Source of the DNA: Tanypteryx hageni
Lineage: Eukaryota > Arthropoda > Insecta > Odonata > Petaluridae
Reading direction: 5' to 3'
DNA length: 64,000 nt
Assembly: GCA_028673005.1 (NCBI GenBank)
Contig: CM054113.1
Coordinates: forward strand, 206,203,504 to 206,267,503
Part shown: piece after piece, positions 36,418 to 47,846 of the stretch
Numbering within the stretch: the stretch's first letter is position 1
Layout: each line of letters begins with the position of its first letter
The notes under the pieces: generated by a model
Databases searched by the model: none
Seen by the model: the letters and a program-made list of their open reading frames with translations, nothing else
What the model was told of the DNA's origin: nothing
Made by a program: the position numbers and the translations under genes

Positions 36418-37100
36418 TTGAATTTCCGCTTCCCATCTCTTCCAGCTTCCTCGTTTATTCTCTCTCATTCCACTATATCTCTTTATTTCTTCCCTTTTTC
36501 CCCACTATCCTCCGCTTCTCCTCCCATTTTCTCTCTCCCTCCTTCCTCTCTCCCTCCACCCTCTCTCCCTCCTCCCTCTCTCTCTCCTTCCTCTCTCCCT
36601 CTCTCCCTCCTCCCTCTCTCCCTCCTCCCTCTCTCCCTCCGCCCTCTCTCCCTCCTCCCCCTCCTCCCTCTTCCATATCTCCCTCTCTCCCTCCTCCCCC
36701 TCTCCCTCCATCTTTCTCCCCTCCCTCTCTCTTTCCTCCCTATCTCCCTCCTCCCTCTCTCCCTCCCTATCTCTCTCTCGCCTCTACCTCACATTTACCC
36801 TTCTTCCAACTTCCTTTCTTCCCTTCTCTCCATGCATCCTCAACTTCCTTTCCTCACCCATGCCTATTTCTTCTATCCCACTGTCCTTTCTCCTCCTCTC
36901 TTATGTCTTTTCCATTATCTTCACCTGAGATCTCTGATCCTTCTCCCACTCTTCTTCAACATCCCCTCGTTTTCCCTTCCACCACCATGCCCCTTTATTT
37001 ACCCAACTCCCCCATTCTGATCCCACTCCCGAACCGTTCCCCATTACCTCTCTCACACTCCACTTGCCCAAAATTCATTTCACCGTAACTCCCTTTAGGC
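36418..37100 (+). repeat. Long polypyrimidine tract and CCCTCTCTCCCTCCT minisatellite
   Basis: About 680 bp of nearly uninterrupted C/T on the plus strand; 36530-36780 is an irregular repeat of CTCCCTCCTCCCTCT. The 200-aa Ser/Leu/Pro frame and the Gly/Glu/Arg frames on the other strand are composition artefacts. Confidence 0.85.
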
Positions 37101-38438
37101 CTGCCCCATTTGGTCCTATCTCATTCTCTCCTCCCATTGCCCTCCTTATAAGGCGAATCAATTAGCGAAAAGGCGGTCGGCGGACTCGGAGGATTGTTCT
37201 TTTCCACTACCGTATTCCGATGCTTAACACGGGAAAAATAGTTCACTGAACTCCCGATTTGCCGAATGCCTCGAGATGGAACCTATTCCGGCTAATCGAA
37301 TATTCCGACTGATCGGTATCCATTTATCAGTGTGCACACAAATGAAAAATTAAGTAATTATTAAGAGGGTAAAGATAGGAGCTTAATCCAAGAAATGTAA
37401 GCTAATGGTAAGCTAATTCAAGTAAATAGTATTAGCACCTTTATTAGGCATAGAATGAGTAAACACCGCACTTAGGTGCTCATGTAATGCAGTATAAAAA
37501 AATTGCAGTAATATTTTTTTTTTAAATGCCGGTTAATCGAAGTCCCGGTTATTTGATATTCCGGTTAATCGAAACCCGGCCATTCGGTATCCGGTTAATC
37601 GGTAGTGTATAACGATTCGAACGCATTCTTCTTCCGCCTTCCCCCTATGATCGTACCCGAGCTTCCGCACTCTCTGGCCTTTTCTCGGGTTACGCCCCCT
37701 ACAACGGAGAGAGAGGCTAGGAGGGAGGAGGAATGGGTGGGAGAGATTTCAGATTTACCTCTGAAAGTGCGATAGAGCTCAATAAGCAGAACGACATGCG
37801 GGAGAGAAGAAACAAAAAGAGCGCACGTAACGGTTTAGGTGTCTGGGACGTGCTGAACCGTTGCGGTTGAAATCGAAACACGAGTCTCTCTCTCTTTTTC
37901 TCTCTCTCCCTGGCGATTGTTCGCGTTCCTAAAATTTTCTACGGGCTCGAGATTACGTCTGATTGCTCCGATGGAAATAAGCGGGTGATTTCCTCTCGCT
38001 TTTGGGGTGATAGAAAGCGTCAAATTTCGGGGAAAATGCAGAAGACTAAACGTCAAGAGCGGAAAGAAAGGAGAGAGAAAATAGCGGAGAAATAATACCG
38101 TCGGTGCTAATTACTCTCGCCATTGTGCAGGTGGACGATTTTGAGTTTTATTTATTTTTTGAGGAAATCATTGAGGGTCGATTTTTTTACTTTTTGAAGT
38201 CATGTATGGTTCTCAATGTTTTTAAGTGATATGATTAAAAAGGACCAATCGTACTGATTTATTCGGCGCTGTAGTGATTTTTACCAAGTTGTACAAATTC
38301 GATTTCTATACAGTTTTTGTACTAATTGCCGAATGTTATAATTACTTATTTCTTAAAATACCTAACTGCGATTAAATATTCCGATAACCGCTATTTTTCT
38401 GGCACTAATTTCGTCTCCTATATTTTAAGCAATGTTTT

Positions 38439-38440
<2 letters not shown>
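37101..38440. other. Non-coding stretch, possible diverged MITE at 37205-37604
   Basis: Ends CACTACCGTATTCCGATG (37205) and, reverse complemented, CACTACCGATTAACCGG (37604) face each other, and CCGGTTAATCG occurs three times near the right end. No target duplication was found. Confidence 0.35.

Positions 38441-38470
<30 letters not shown>
38441..38470. repeat. (TA)n microsatellite, about 30 bp
   Basis: Uninterrupted TA dinucleotides. Confidence 0.95.
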
Positions 38471-38473
<3 letters not shown>

Positions 38474-39390
38474 GTTATAAAATGTCCATTGACTGATTGA
38501 GCTCAAATCTTATAATATTCATAAAACCTAATAGAATTTGAAAGTTATTACTCCTTTCAGCAAAAGAAGTTTCTTCTAATTTTATTATGGATCCTCTTTC
38601 CGAATTTCTTGCTTTTTTGCGGGAAAAAGTTTGATATTTGATTGTAGCATATGATATTTTATTTTACAGTAATTAGGACTTGGAGATAAGCGAAATTTTT
38701 AATTGCTTGCTCGTGACTATTAAGAAGTTGCCATTTATAAGTTATCATGACGATTTGAAATTATTAGGAATTCCGATTCAAGCACGGACAGAAATAGTAT
38801 ACATCTGAGTCCAGCCGATTCGCCTGTCCTACGCACAATGGGTATCTTAGAGGTAGTGCAATGAATAGCCAGGAAGGGAGGAGAGAAACCCGGTGCCGGC
38901 ATTTGCCTGCTCTTAAGAAGAACACCAGGGGGCCAACTACTTCAAGTACCCAGAAATAGTATATAAAACCGAAAGAATATATATATGTATTGTTTAGGTT
39001 GTTGAAGCCATTCGCTGAGTAGGAAACATCAGGCCCTCCTTACATACGTATTACTAGTTATCTATGGTTACGTAGATAAAGTTATCTTTGTATCTTTTTA
39101 CCCGTCCATGCAAATTAATTCTACACTCAGATAACTAGGAGAATAATCCCAGCTTTGGAATTATTTTAAAACGAATTTATCCTTGAAACTTATGCAACTC
39201 CTTAAACAATAGTTTTTCGCGCACGCAGCATAACATTTCAAGCTGACGCATTACGGTTGAGTAGGACGTGAACGAAATCACGCCGTGTGCGCTAAAATGC
39301 CGAGCCTGAATATTACAACACCAAAACGTATACATTTTCGTAAGTCGCTCGATGCCTAGTGTGAATAAATTTCGAGTTAGGCAAACTAAG
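38471..39390. other. Non-coding stretch, nothing recognised
   Basis: A GC-richer island at 38.82-38.96 kb looks more structured than its surroundings but matches nothing I know. The 89-aa minus-strand ORF at 39177-39446 has no domain and runs into the next MITE. Confidence 0.45.
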
Positions 39391-39400
39391 TGTTTCAGAG

Positions 39401-39452
39401 AGGTGGTGCCCAAACTACGGTCCACGCGCAATATCCAGTCCGCCACGACTTT

Positions 39453-39501
<49 letters not shown>

Positions 39502-39651
39502 TTTCCCCTCGATTCCTATAATAGATTAATACAGTTAAAACAAATCCGACATTGCTTATCCACAACCAAACTCTTTGATTTCATTGAATTATTCTTCAAC
39601 TCCACGTTCGACTAGCTGTGGCCCTCGACCCGAGAAGTTCGAGCACTACTG
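39401..39651. mobile_element. hAT-type MITE (251 bp) carrying an (AT)n tract
   Basis: Left AGGTGGTGCCCAAACTAC and reverse-complemented right CAGTAGTGCTCGAACTTC are diverged hAT-like termini. The flanks TTTCAGAG (39393-39400) and TTTTAGAG (39652-39659) agree at seven of eight. A 41-bp (AT)n tract lies at 39457-39497. Confidence 0.72.
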
Positions 39652-39659
39652 TTTTAGAG

Positions 39660-40140
39660 CAACGGGATTATTGAACATTTTACTGTTCCGCAAAACTCGT
39701 GCCCTTCAGATGATACATTATCTAGCAAAGGAGTAACTCCGCAATTTTCTGCGATTCTAAATAGAAGCGGATAATTTTCCGCTCGATGCGATCAAAGGAT
39801 GCGTTCTTTTTTTTTAATACTCTCGTCCCGTATCTTCGATCTCGTGGCACGTGCATTGTATTCCGCAAATTCTTTTCTTCCGAAGTAATTGCGAACGGTT
39901 TTCAACGGACGAAACGCTTCTTTGTGCTTCTTCGACTTCCCTCATACTTCCGGCGAACGTCCTTCTCCGAGCCATTCGCTGTCTAAGTCCCATCATCATC
40001 GCCATTCGGATGCTCGCTCCGGACTTGCACGGAAATTCCGTAATCGGTGAACGTGACTTCGCGCGAGCGATTTCGTTTTCGCAACCTGCTAAAAAAAAGC
40101 CAAGAAAATCCTTGCGTTGCGAACCCCCATGGATGGCGGG
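39660..40140. other. Non-coding stretch before the minisatellite
   Basis: No gene recognised; open frames here are extensions of the minisatellite frames. Confidence 0.45.
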
Positions 40141-40147
40141 TCTGGTA

Positions 40148-40442
40148 CGTTTCAGCGCCGGCGTTTCATCGCAGGAACGATTCAGCGTCGGCCGTTTCAG
40201 CGCAGGCCGTTTCAGCGCGGACCGTTTCAGCGCAGGCCGTTTCAGCGCGGACCGTTTCAGCGCGGACCGTTTCAGCGCAGGCCGTTTCAGCGCGGACCGT
40301 TTCAGCGCGGACCGTTTCAGCGCAGGCCGTTTCAGCGCGGACCGTATCAGCGCGGACCGTTTCAGCGCAGGCCGTTTCAGCGCCTTCGTTTCATCGCAGG
40401 AACGATTCAGCGTCGGTCGTTTCAGCGCAGGCCGTTTCATCA
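40148..40442 (+). repeat. 15-bp minisatellite, about 20 units
   Basis: Units of the form CGTTTCAGCGCRGRC, with CAGGC and CGGAC variants alternating. Because 15 is a multiple of three, every frame without a stop in the unit stays open; this gives FQRRPFQRGP-like, SAGRFSADRF-like and AVSAQAVSAR-like translations on the plus strand and ALKRPALKRS-like on the minus strand. Coding function is unlikely since several frames are equally open and none has a domain outside the repeat. Confidence 0.92.
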
Positions 40443-40985
40443 TAAGTAGATAAATTATTATTCTTTTTCTTTATAGATACAGTTACATTATACGTGCAGT
40501 TACATCTATACGGCGGAATTTATACGTAACGTACCGTGCTATCTTCAATTAAAAATAAATACTATTTTATTGTTTCATGCACAATTATTTAAATAATAAT
40601 AATGTTAATCTATATTTTCCCATTTTTAGTTAAAAAGTATTCGTTTGAATTATTTATTACTCGGAAAATACTTAACGGGGAAATATATATGGTGAAGTAT
40701 TGTCCCCCCGGGGGAACAGGACAGTGAACGTGGGAAGAAACCAACACTTTAACTAACTTACTCAACCCGGGGGGACGAGTTAGAGTATTATTCAAATAAT
40801 TTCATCTAAAGCAATACAAGTATTTATTTCTAATTTAAGATAGCACGTTTAAATGTAACTGTATCTATAAAGAATTAGAATAATAATTTATCTACTTATG
40901 ATGAAACGGCCCGCGCTGATACTGCCAGCACTGAATCGTCCCTGCGATAAAACGTCGGCGATGAAGTGGCGGCGATGAATCGTCC
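40380..40985. repeat. Imperfect inverted repeat (foldback-like) around the minisatellite
   Basis: The left arm (40380-40595) and right arm (about 40795-40985) are reverse complements: CGTTTCATCATAAGTAGATA, AATTATTATTCT, CTTTATAGATACAGTTACAT and CGTGCTATCTT occur in order on one strand of each. The right arm holds only about six diverged minisatellite units, the left about twenty. The centre has GTCCCCCCGGG (40700) and its exact inverse CCCGGGGGGAC (40767). Mobile origin is inferred. Confidence 0.78.
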
Positions 40986-41837
40986 CATTACGGGAATGGC
41001 ACGGGAACAATTTCGTTTTCGTTACGGTGCAAAAAAAATAACTTGCAATATCGCGGAGTAGATTTCTAAAAATAATCGGAGGTATTAAGTTGAGCATGAT
41101 TCCGTTCGATTATCGTAATTTCATATGGATCATTGCTTTTACGGGAAATCTGTGCATGAATGATAGACGGTTGCGACGAAAAATATATGTGCCCGAACGT
41201 CCTGTTCCATTCGGATGCATCCAATTAGGTGGATGGATTCGAAAATATTCGAGCATATTTTTGTTCATACCGATGATGGTCTTGTTGACAGTATAAGTAG
41301 TCAACTTAGATACGCTGACAGTCTAAATTTTATTTTTGCGTTGGCTTATATTGAGGAACACGTTAGGACAAAGTGTGTTAGGTATTATTTCAACTCTATG
41401 CTAGAGAATAAATTATAATACAGGAAGATTGATTCTATTCAGGCAGAAAGTCGTTAACGAATATAAAGCTACAGACTCGTGAATTGATTTTTCGAAATAA
41501 GAAAACTAAGTCAATCCGGTTAATCGCGATCATGAACGTTCATTATTTCGCTTCCCCTTCATTGAGGCGAATATTTGATATCATTTCAAAGTCATTAATT
41601 CATAGGATCCTCCACTTTTGATATGCGCTGACGTCTTATTTAAGAACCCAGATGAATATAAAAATGAGAGATTCTGGCGAAAGAAAAATCCATCGCTTAC
41701 AAGATAACTTACTTAATTTGGCTCGCAACTATTTTTTTTACATTTAAATCTTAATGCATTCATTTGAATTAATAATTTTCGGATCAATGCTGTATTTTAT
41801 AATGTGATAATTAACGATAACAAGAGAAGGAAAATGT
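40986..41837. other. Non-coding stretch, nothing recognised
   Basis: Short overlapping ORFs at 41090-41418 on both strands have no recognised domain. Confidence 0.5.
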
Positions 41838-42392
41838 ACGGATGAGATCAGGACTAGAATAGGAAAAGCAAAAGCGGCTTTCAGAAGAAAGAAACACCAA
41901 CTTACGGGGAATATAAGGAAAGATGTCCGCAAGAAGTTCATAAAATTCTATGTATAGAATATAGTTTTCTACGGGGCAGAAACATGGACGCTAAGGAAAA
42001 ATGGCATCAAATACTTGGAAAGCTTTGAAATGTGGACTTGGAAGAGAATGCTGAAGATAAAATGGACAGATAGGATGAAAAACGATGAAGTGCTACGAAG
42101 AGTAGGAGAGAAGCGAATGATTATACAGACTATTAGAAAGAGGAAGGAAAACTGGGTTGGACATTACCTGAGGAGAGAGAGTATGATTAAAGACGTGTTA
42201 GAAGGAAAACAAGATGGGGAAAGGGAAAGAGTTAGGAAAAGGTTTCAGCTGATAGAGGATTTGAAAGGGAAAGAGAGTTATCAAGATATGAAGAGGACAG
42301 CGGAAAATAGGAGTACTTATATGGAGAACCAGGTTTAACCATGAATAATCACGGACCTCTCTACGGACAGACTACCTGTGATGATGAATTAA
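41838..42392 (+). pseudogene. RTE-clade LINE, C-terminal fragment of the EN-RT protein
   Basis: The frame opens at TDEIRTRIGKAKAAF and runs through a TAG at about 41956 to FYGAETWTLRK, YLESFEMWTWKRMLKIKW, NDEVLRRVGEKR, IRKRKENWVGHYLRR and a stop at 42338. This is the conserved C-terminal region after the reverse transcriptase in RTE-type LINEs and matches, at lower identity, the C-terminus of the minus-strand element at 61.1-61.7 kb. A GTGATGATGAA tail near 42379 fits the short ATG-type 3' repeats of RTE elements. All endonuclease and RT motifs are missing, so it is a 5'-truncated dead copy. It could be a sister subfamily of the 61-kb element. Confidence 0.85.
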
Positions 42393-43620
42393 AGATATGT
42401 ATGATTCCGTTATACGGATAGTAACATCAGCCAACCCTTATATTAAACATAATTTGCTGTCTGAACCATCTCATATTCTACTAATAAAAAAATGCGATAT
42501 CAATGTGAATCGTAACATCAGTCACAAGACTATTTTTTAATTATCTGCATTAATTCCTATGTGTCTCTCAATCGAGTGTCCAAGTGTCCAGGCAAAAAAT
42601 TCAGCTTTTGTCGTCTGCACCACGTATATTTATTCGTGGGACAAACGAACTTTATGAGATGATTGATTCTCGTCCTTCTCATTCCGCGTTCTCGTTGCTA
42701 CAGCGACCTTTGCGTAAACGAGATTAATTCGTCAAACTTTCGCAGAAAAATTCCAGCTTGCCTTGCGTTACTGAAATGTTTCTCGAGAAAATGGAAAATC
42801 ATGTTTCCAGATTGCGCTTCTTGCGAAGAGTTCCAACATACTTTCGTCATTTTTTGTAACGATGGAGATGTGGTTCGCCTCTTCCCAGATTGATTCGGTC
42901 TTGATTAGAAATGAAGCCATCGAATCGTTCGTTTCATCTAATTAGAAGGTTAAACTTTCTTCCAAACTTATGAGCGTTACGAGTACATTTTTTGATAGAT
43001 GATAAGTTTCTCGTTTTGATATTAATTGGGAATTATGCTCTAATAAAAACTTTCCGCTGTGCTTGGATAGTATTTTTAAACTCGTTTCAAATGAAATAAT
43101 AATTTATTTTAGACACGAAAAACTGAAATTTTCGACGAAGTGTGAACTATTCGAAATGTAGAAATATTTTGGCCATATTTTGTTGTCTTAACTAACTAAT
43201 TAATTACTACTTTGACGCCATTGGGTAAAAAATGACCATTCGATAAAATTTGCAGTATATAAAATTCTTATAATCTTTTAAATTTCATCTTCTTCTTCTT
43301 CAAAGAATTGGCAACTTCCGATGCGGCCCGCCGAATGATTCGCAACCAACGATATGGCAATGTAGAAAAGATTGGAAACCACTGATCTAAGTTCCTATTT
43401 TTTGACGAATATAGATGATTCGAGCGATGTTTGTAGTAATTTTCTGCACCGTAGAGAGAGAGGACGTGTAGATAGAGTGAAACCCTTGAATCCGTGCGGA
43501 AGAGGGCGAGGTTTTTGAAATAAGAAGAGTTTGATCGTGGATTCCCTTGCGCAGATGGTTGGCTTAACGGTGCCTGTGAAGCGGTCTCCCGGAATCTGCC
43601 TTCCACCCGTCCTGGAGAAG
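42393..43620. other. Non-coding stretch with a solo hAT-like right end
   Basis: GCGGCCCGCCGAATGATTCG (43322) and GATTGGAAACCACTG ending at 43384 look like the right part of a hAT element; no left partner or duplication was found. No gene. Confidence 0.45.
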
Positions 43621-43624
43621 ACGA

Positions 43625-43895
43625 CATCGGGGGAGAGGAGTTGGAGAGGGAAGAGGTGAGGAGGAAGGAGAGGGGGAGGGAGGAGAGGGGGAGGGAGGAG
43701 AGGGGGAGAGAGAAGAGGTGAGGAGGGAGGAGAGGGTGAGGGAGGATAGGGGGAGGGAGGAGAGGGTGAGGGAGAAGAGGGGGAGGGAGGAGAGGGGGAG
43801 GGAGGAAAGGGGGAGAGAGGAGAGGGTGAGGGAGGAGAGAGGGAAGGAGGAGAGGGTGAGGGAGGAGAGGGGGAGGAAGGGGGCGAAAAAGAAGT
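43625..43895 (+). repeat. Purine minisatellite with G-quadruplex potential
   Basis: About 270 bp of GGGGGAGGGAGGAGA-type units (13-15 bp, some GAGGGTGAGGGAGGA variants). Many places have four or more runs of three or more G within 25 bp. The 304-aa Pro/Ser frame opposite it (PSPPSPSP) is an artefact. Confidence 0.88.
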
Positions 43896-43899
43896 GAAG

Positions 43900-45900
43900 G
43901 GAGAGAGAGTGGGAGGCAGTGGGAGGAGGAGGTTAACGGGTTGCTGTGGACGGAGGACCGAATTGGGCGTTAGATTTGGCAAAGCGCTCGGGTATGCGTG
44001 CGTGGATGAAGCGCGAGGGAGAAGAGGGAAAGGCTTTCTCAGTGTTCGAAGAAAGAGCATGTTTTCGTACGACGAGACATCTGAGGATGGGAGGAGAATG
44101 AGGATTTCACTGTTTCGGGATGCGTCTCGGGTTCGATGTCGGAGGAGGACGCTGACGAAGCTGAGGTGGATGTATTTTTGTTCCTTCCGGGAAAACCTCT
44201 CGCTTTGGATGATTTCGCGAAACATCCGAAGGACACGGTTAACCCGCTGAAGTTTTATTAGAATGAAGGAAGAGAATTGGTACAAGATATGAATCAAAAA
44301 GAGTCGCACTGCTTTAAAACGACAATAATTGAATTAAATTAATGAAAACTTTTAATTACGGTGTCATTACCAATCTTTTATCCAGAAGTGAACCATTGAA
44401 TTCGACTTATGTATAGTAACCGTTTCGTAGTTTTTGATATTATTGTCATCATCATTAACTTACAATTAGTTTTAAAGTTTGCGTATAATATTCTGCTGCG
44501 CATTATTTTTCCATAGGTAATTCACATAAAAACATTCATACATATTATTTATAAATTCAACTATCTTTTCAGAGCTACAACTCATCTCTTTGGATGCGAA
44601 TGAGGGTAACATGATACAGAAGATGGTGATCTATTAGAAATTACAAAGCACGTCTTTGTTAATTATGTACACCAAGTGCTGCTTCATATATTCCCTTGCA
44701 TAGTAACCCAAATAAGCTTTTTTGTACTTTTAAAACGGAGTGCTACTTAGCTAAATGTAAGTTTAATACTTGTTAAATGTTTTTAATGCACTTTTAAAAC
44801 ACTCCTGGAATGCAGACAACCCTCACACACATCAAAAAAACTACCGCTAAAGAAAATCTCGTTTATTGCAAATCTCGGATTCATGTGGTGACTGTTCGTG
44901 CAATGCCGTTGCCCGTGTTGGTGCCACAGCCGGCAGACACCCGTTGGTGTCTCCCACGCACTACACTCTTGTTTCGCTCGCTGTCCTTGAGACGATGATA
45001 ACCAGAGAAACTCTCACAGCTGGAGTTTCCTCTCTGTATTTTTAGACCAAATGAGCATGAGATTCGGGAATAAGTTCAATATTTCCATTAACCACGGAGG
45101 CAATTTGTATTTGTTTGGTTTACGTCGTCAGAATACACCCTTTGGGATGTCGGAAAGGTAGGTTTCGTTCTAACCCATTTTTAAACGGGTGTTTGGAGAA
45201 ACAGTGTGTGTTTTGAGGGACTGCTTTTTGTTTAGCTCACCGTAATGGATCTCCCAACTTCTTGGGTAGACGAATGTAAATAGTTTGTGCTATATAATGA
45301 TAACGAAAGATTATTTTTGGAACTGTTTTAATATCGAATAATTAAATAAGATTAGAAGCGGAAGGTTAATAAAAAAAGTTGAGTTTAAAAAAATACGATT
45401 ATCGACTGATAGTTACGTAACGTTTTAAACCAATTCTCCGAAATCGGGAAAGCATCGATTCAAACTAATAGCTGACAACTTATTTTTCATTCATTATGCA
45501 ACCCGTTTTTGTTACTCGACGACAACAGAAAACGCAGCTATTTTTTACGGAAATCGTACGCCTCGAACTCATCCCTTTCATCATCTCCTCGTAAATTTTT
45601 TAGTCCCGACAGACACGCCCGCTCCTAAGCGACTCCTTTTTCAGTGGGAGTGCATAACCACCGTCTTATCAAAAAAGAAAAATAAAAGAACAACGAGTGA
45701 TACGCGCAACAAGTGGGCACCAACCACGCTCCTTCCACGTCCCTTTGTCTTTCCTTTCCGTATTTTCTCGCTTCGGAAAAAAACAAACGAAAAAAATGAA
45801 GGAGAGAGGTACTACAACACGTTTGTCAGCCAGGAGGCATTGCTATATTTTTTATTTTTCTTCTTCTCCAGAAAGAGTGAGAGACAAAGAGGGACGTCGG
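43900..45900. other. Non-coding stretch
   Basis: 43.9-44.25 kb is GC-richer and continues the purine-rich frame without any domain. 44.3-45.9 kb is AT-rich with nothing recognised. Confidence 0.5.
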
Positions 45901-47815
45901 CTTGCGTCACGCTTATTCTCTCTCTCTCTCTCTCTTTGACTCTACCGTTGCCATGGCGTCGGCGGCAGTAATAAAAAACAAGGACTCGGGGAGAGAAACA
46001 CACGCTCACGGATCGCTCCACCAATGTGGGGCGTATCCCGGTCGCCGAGGGACAGAACGCGGTCCCTTCTCGGGCCTTTCCGCCCCCTCGGGGCACCACT
46101 TATGAGAGGGGGAGGAATATGGATGAAGTGATTTTTTTCTCCTTATCCGCGATTCGCTTTCGTTCGAACCCAAGAGAAGTTTTTTTTACATGTATTGGCG
46201 AATGCCGGCAACCGAGGAGAGAGAGGACGTCTCATTTACTTAAAAGCGTCGTGGAAAAGTCGATACAAAAACTTCTAATCGAGCTTTTTAATCAATGCAC
46301 TAGAGGTTTGAGTTAATCGAAAGATTTTCTTTTATCTGGGAGCTAGTTTTGCAAACAAAACACAGAAATATATCATTGTCCACTCACCTTTTTCGACAAT
46401 TCTCCCGATTCCTTTGTCGGATTCCCTTCTGCTCTGGTCCTGTTTCGAATCCTTCCGGTGAATTGGGTAAACCAAGAAATCCACTCACTCTTTCCTACTT
46501 CAAAAGCGCCACAAAACACACGAAATTTTTTTACATCCAACTGCGGCGAAACACGGAAGCCTTATAAGCGGCCCTCCGCATTAATTGAACAAGAAACAAC
46601 AACCCGCTCCCATCCGGAGACGATATATCCTCTAGAAATAAGTCTAGAGGAGGCAGAGAAGAAGAACACTTTTCGCCCTCCTTGCCCTTCTCTCATTCCC
46701 CACTCATCTGACAGGACCGATATCCCCCCTCCCTTCCCCTTCTCCCCCCACAACACACCCACCTCCTTCTCCTCCCGATCTCAGCCCTATCTCGTTTGCA
46801 TTTCGTTCACTGCGCACTTTTCGAAGAGCAACTTTTTTCCCGAAGAAACCCGGACGCCGGATGGCCTCTTCTGTGCGGGGCGTAGGACTTTGGAAACAGT
46901 ACACTCTTCCCGACTCCGGGAGGCTAATTTTTTTAAGGGATTATTACCTCAAGAGAGAGGGGGAAGGAAGAGGCGTGTTTACCCGCGAGATCGTACGCGA
47001 TCCGTCCGCCTCCCTGGGTATTACAGACGTGGCGGAACGTGGCTACGAGCTCTCACGGGGACGGAGAGGGAAAAGCTGGCCCACGAGGAGAGAGAGATAC
47101 GTCTCTTCTACCTGTGCCATGACTGGAGAGGTGGCGGCGGTCGGGAGGTGAGCGAGCGCCCTGTCGGAGGAGGGAGGTGAACGATAGGGAGGGGAGGAGC
47201 GAGGGAGAAGAAGTGAGTGGTGCGGTGGGTAGTGTCCGTGTTTGGTAGAGGGGAGGGGGAAAGGTTGTGTGCGATGAGAGAGGGGGGAGGGAGGTAGGGG
47301 GAAAAGGAAGAGGTGAGCAGTGTGAGGAGGGAGAGAGAGAGAGACGGAGGGGGTTAGTTACGATAGAGAGAGGGGAGAGAAAGAGGTGGTAGAGCGGGCT
47401 GCCGCCGATAGCTTGGCTGACTCTCTCGCGGAGGCAACCTCGGAGGATTATTTTTTTCCGAAAAAAAATGAACTGGATGGAAAAATTTTTACCCGAAGAT
47501 GGAGGGCGTGCGTTTTGTGTTTGCGTCATTCGTGCAGTTCTTCGTGGTGGTGGGAGGTCGCGATTTGAAAGGAACGCGTCACATTGTCGTTCCCTCTGTT
47601 TTTATCTGCCGGTTATAATATAATAGGAACCCGGCGGCGATGGCATTGCACAAGCGACGGCGGGGGTGGAGGGGACGGGAGGGTGGGAGGAGGGGTGTCG
47701 TGCGACTCCGCGGCATTCCCCGCCCCCCTCCCACCTCATCCGGGAGACATAAACGGCGCGGCGATTCCAATGCGTGTGCTCGCGACGAAAGTGGTCTTCT
47801 CTCTCTCTCTCTCTC

Positions 47816-47846
<31 letters not shown>

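Noticed and set aside
36418..37020. 200-aa open frame, Ser/Leu/Pro-rich
   Set aside because: It is the translation of a polypyrimidine tract; the opposite strand is equally open and no domain exists.
39814..40453. Four overlapping frames of 110-209 aa with repeats on both strands
   Set aside because: A 15-bp unit keeps all stop-free frames open, so length is no evidence of coding.
43395..44309. 304-aa minus-strand frame with PSPPSPSP repeats
   Set aside because: Its length comes from the G-rich minisatellite without stops; the flanking parts have no recognisable domain.
46458..47180. 240-aa plus-strand frame
   Set aside because: No domain, low-complexity segments and overlapping open frames in a GC-rich area; not supportable as a gene.
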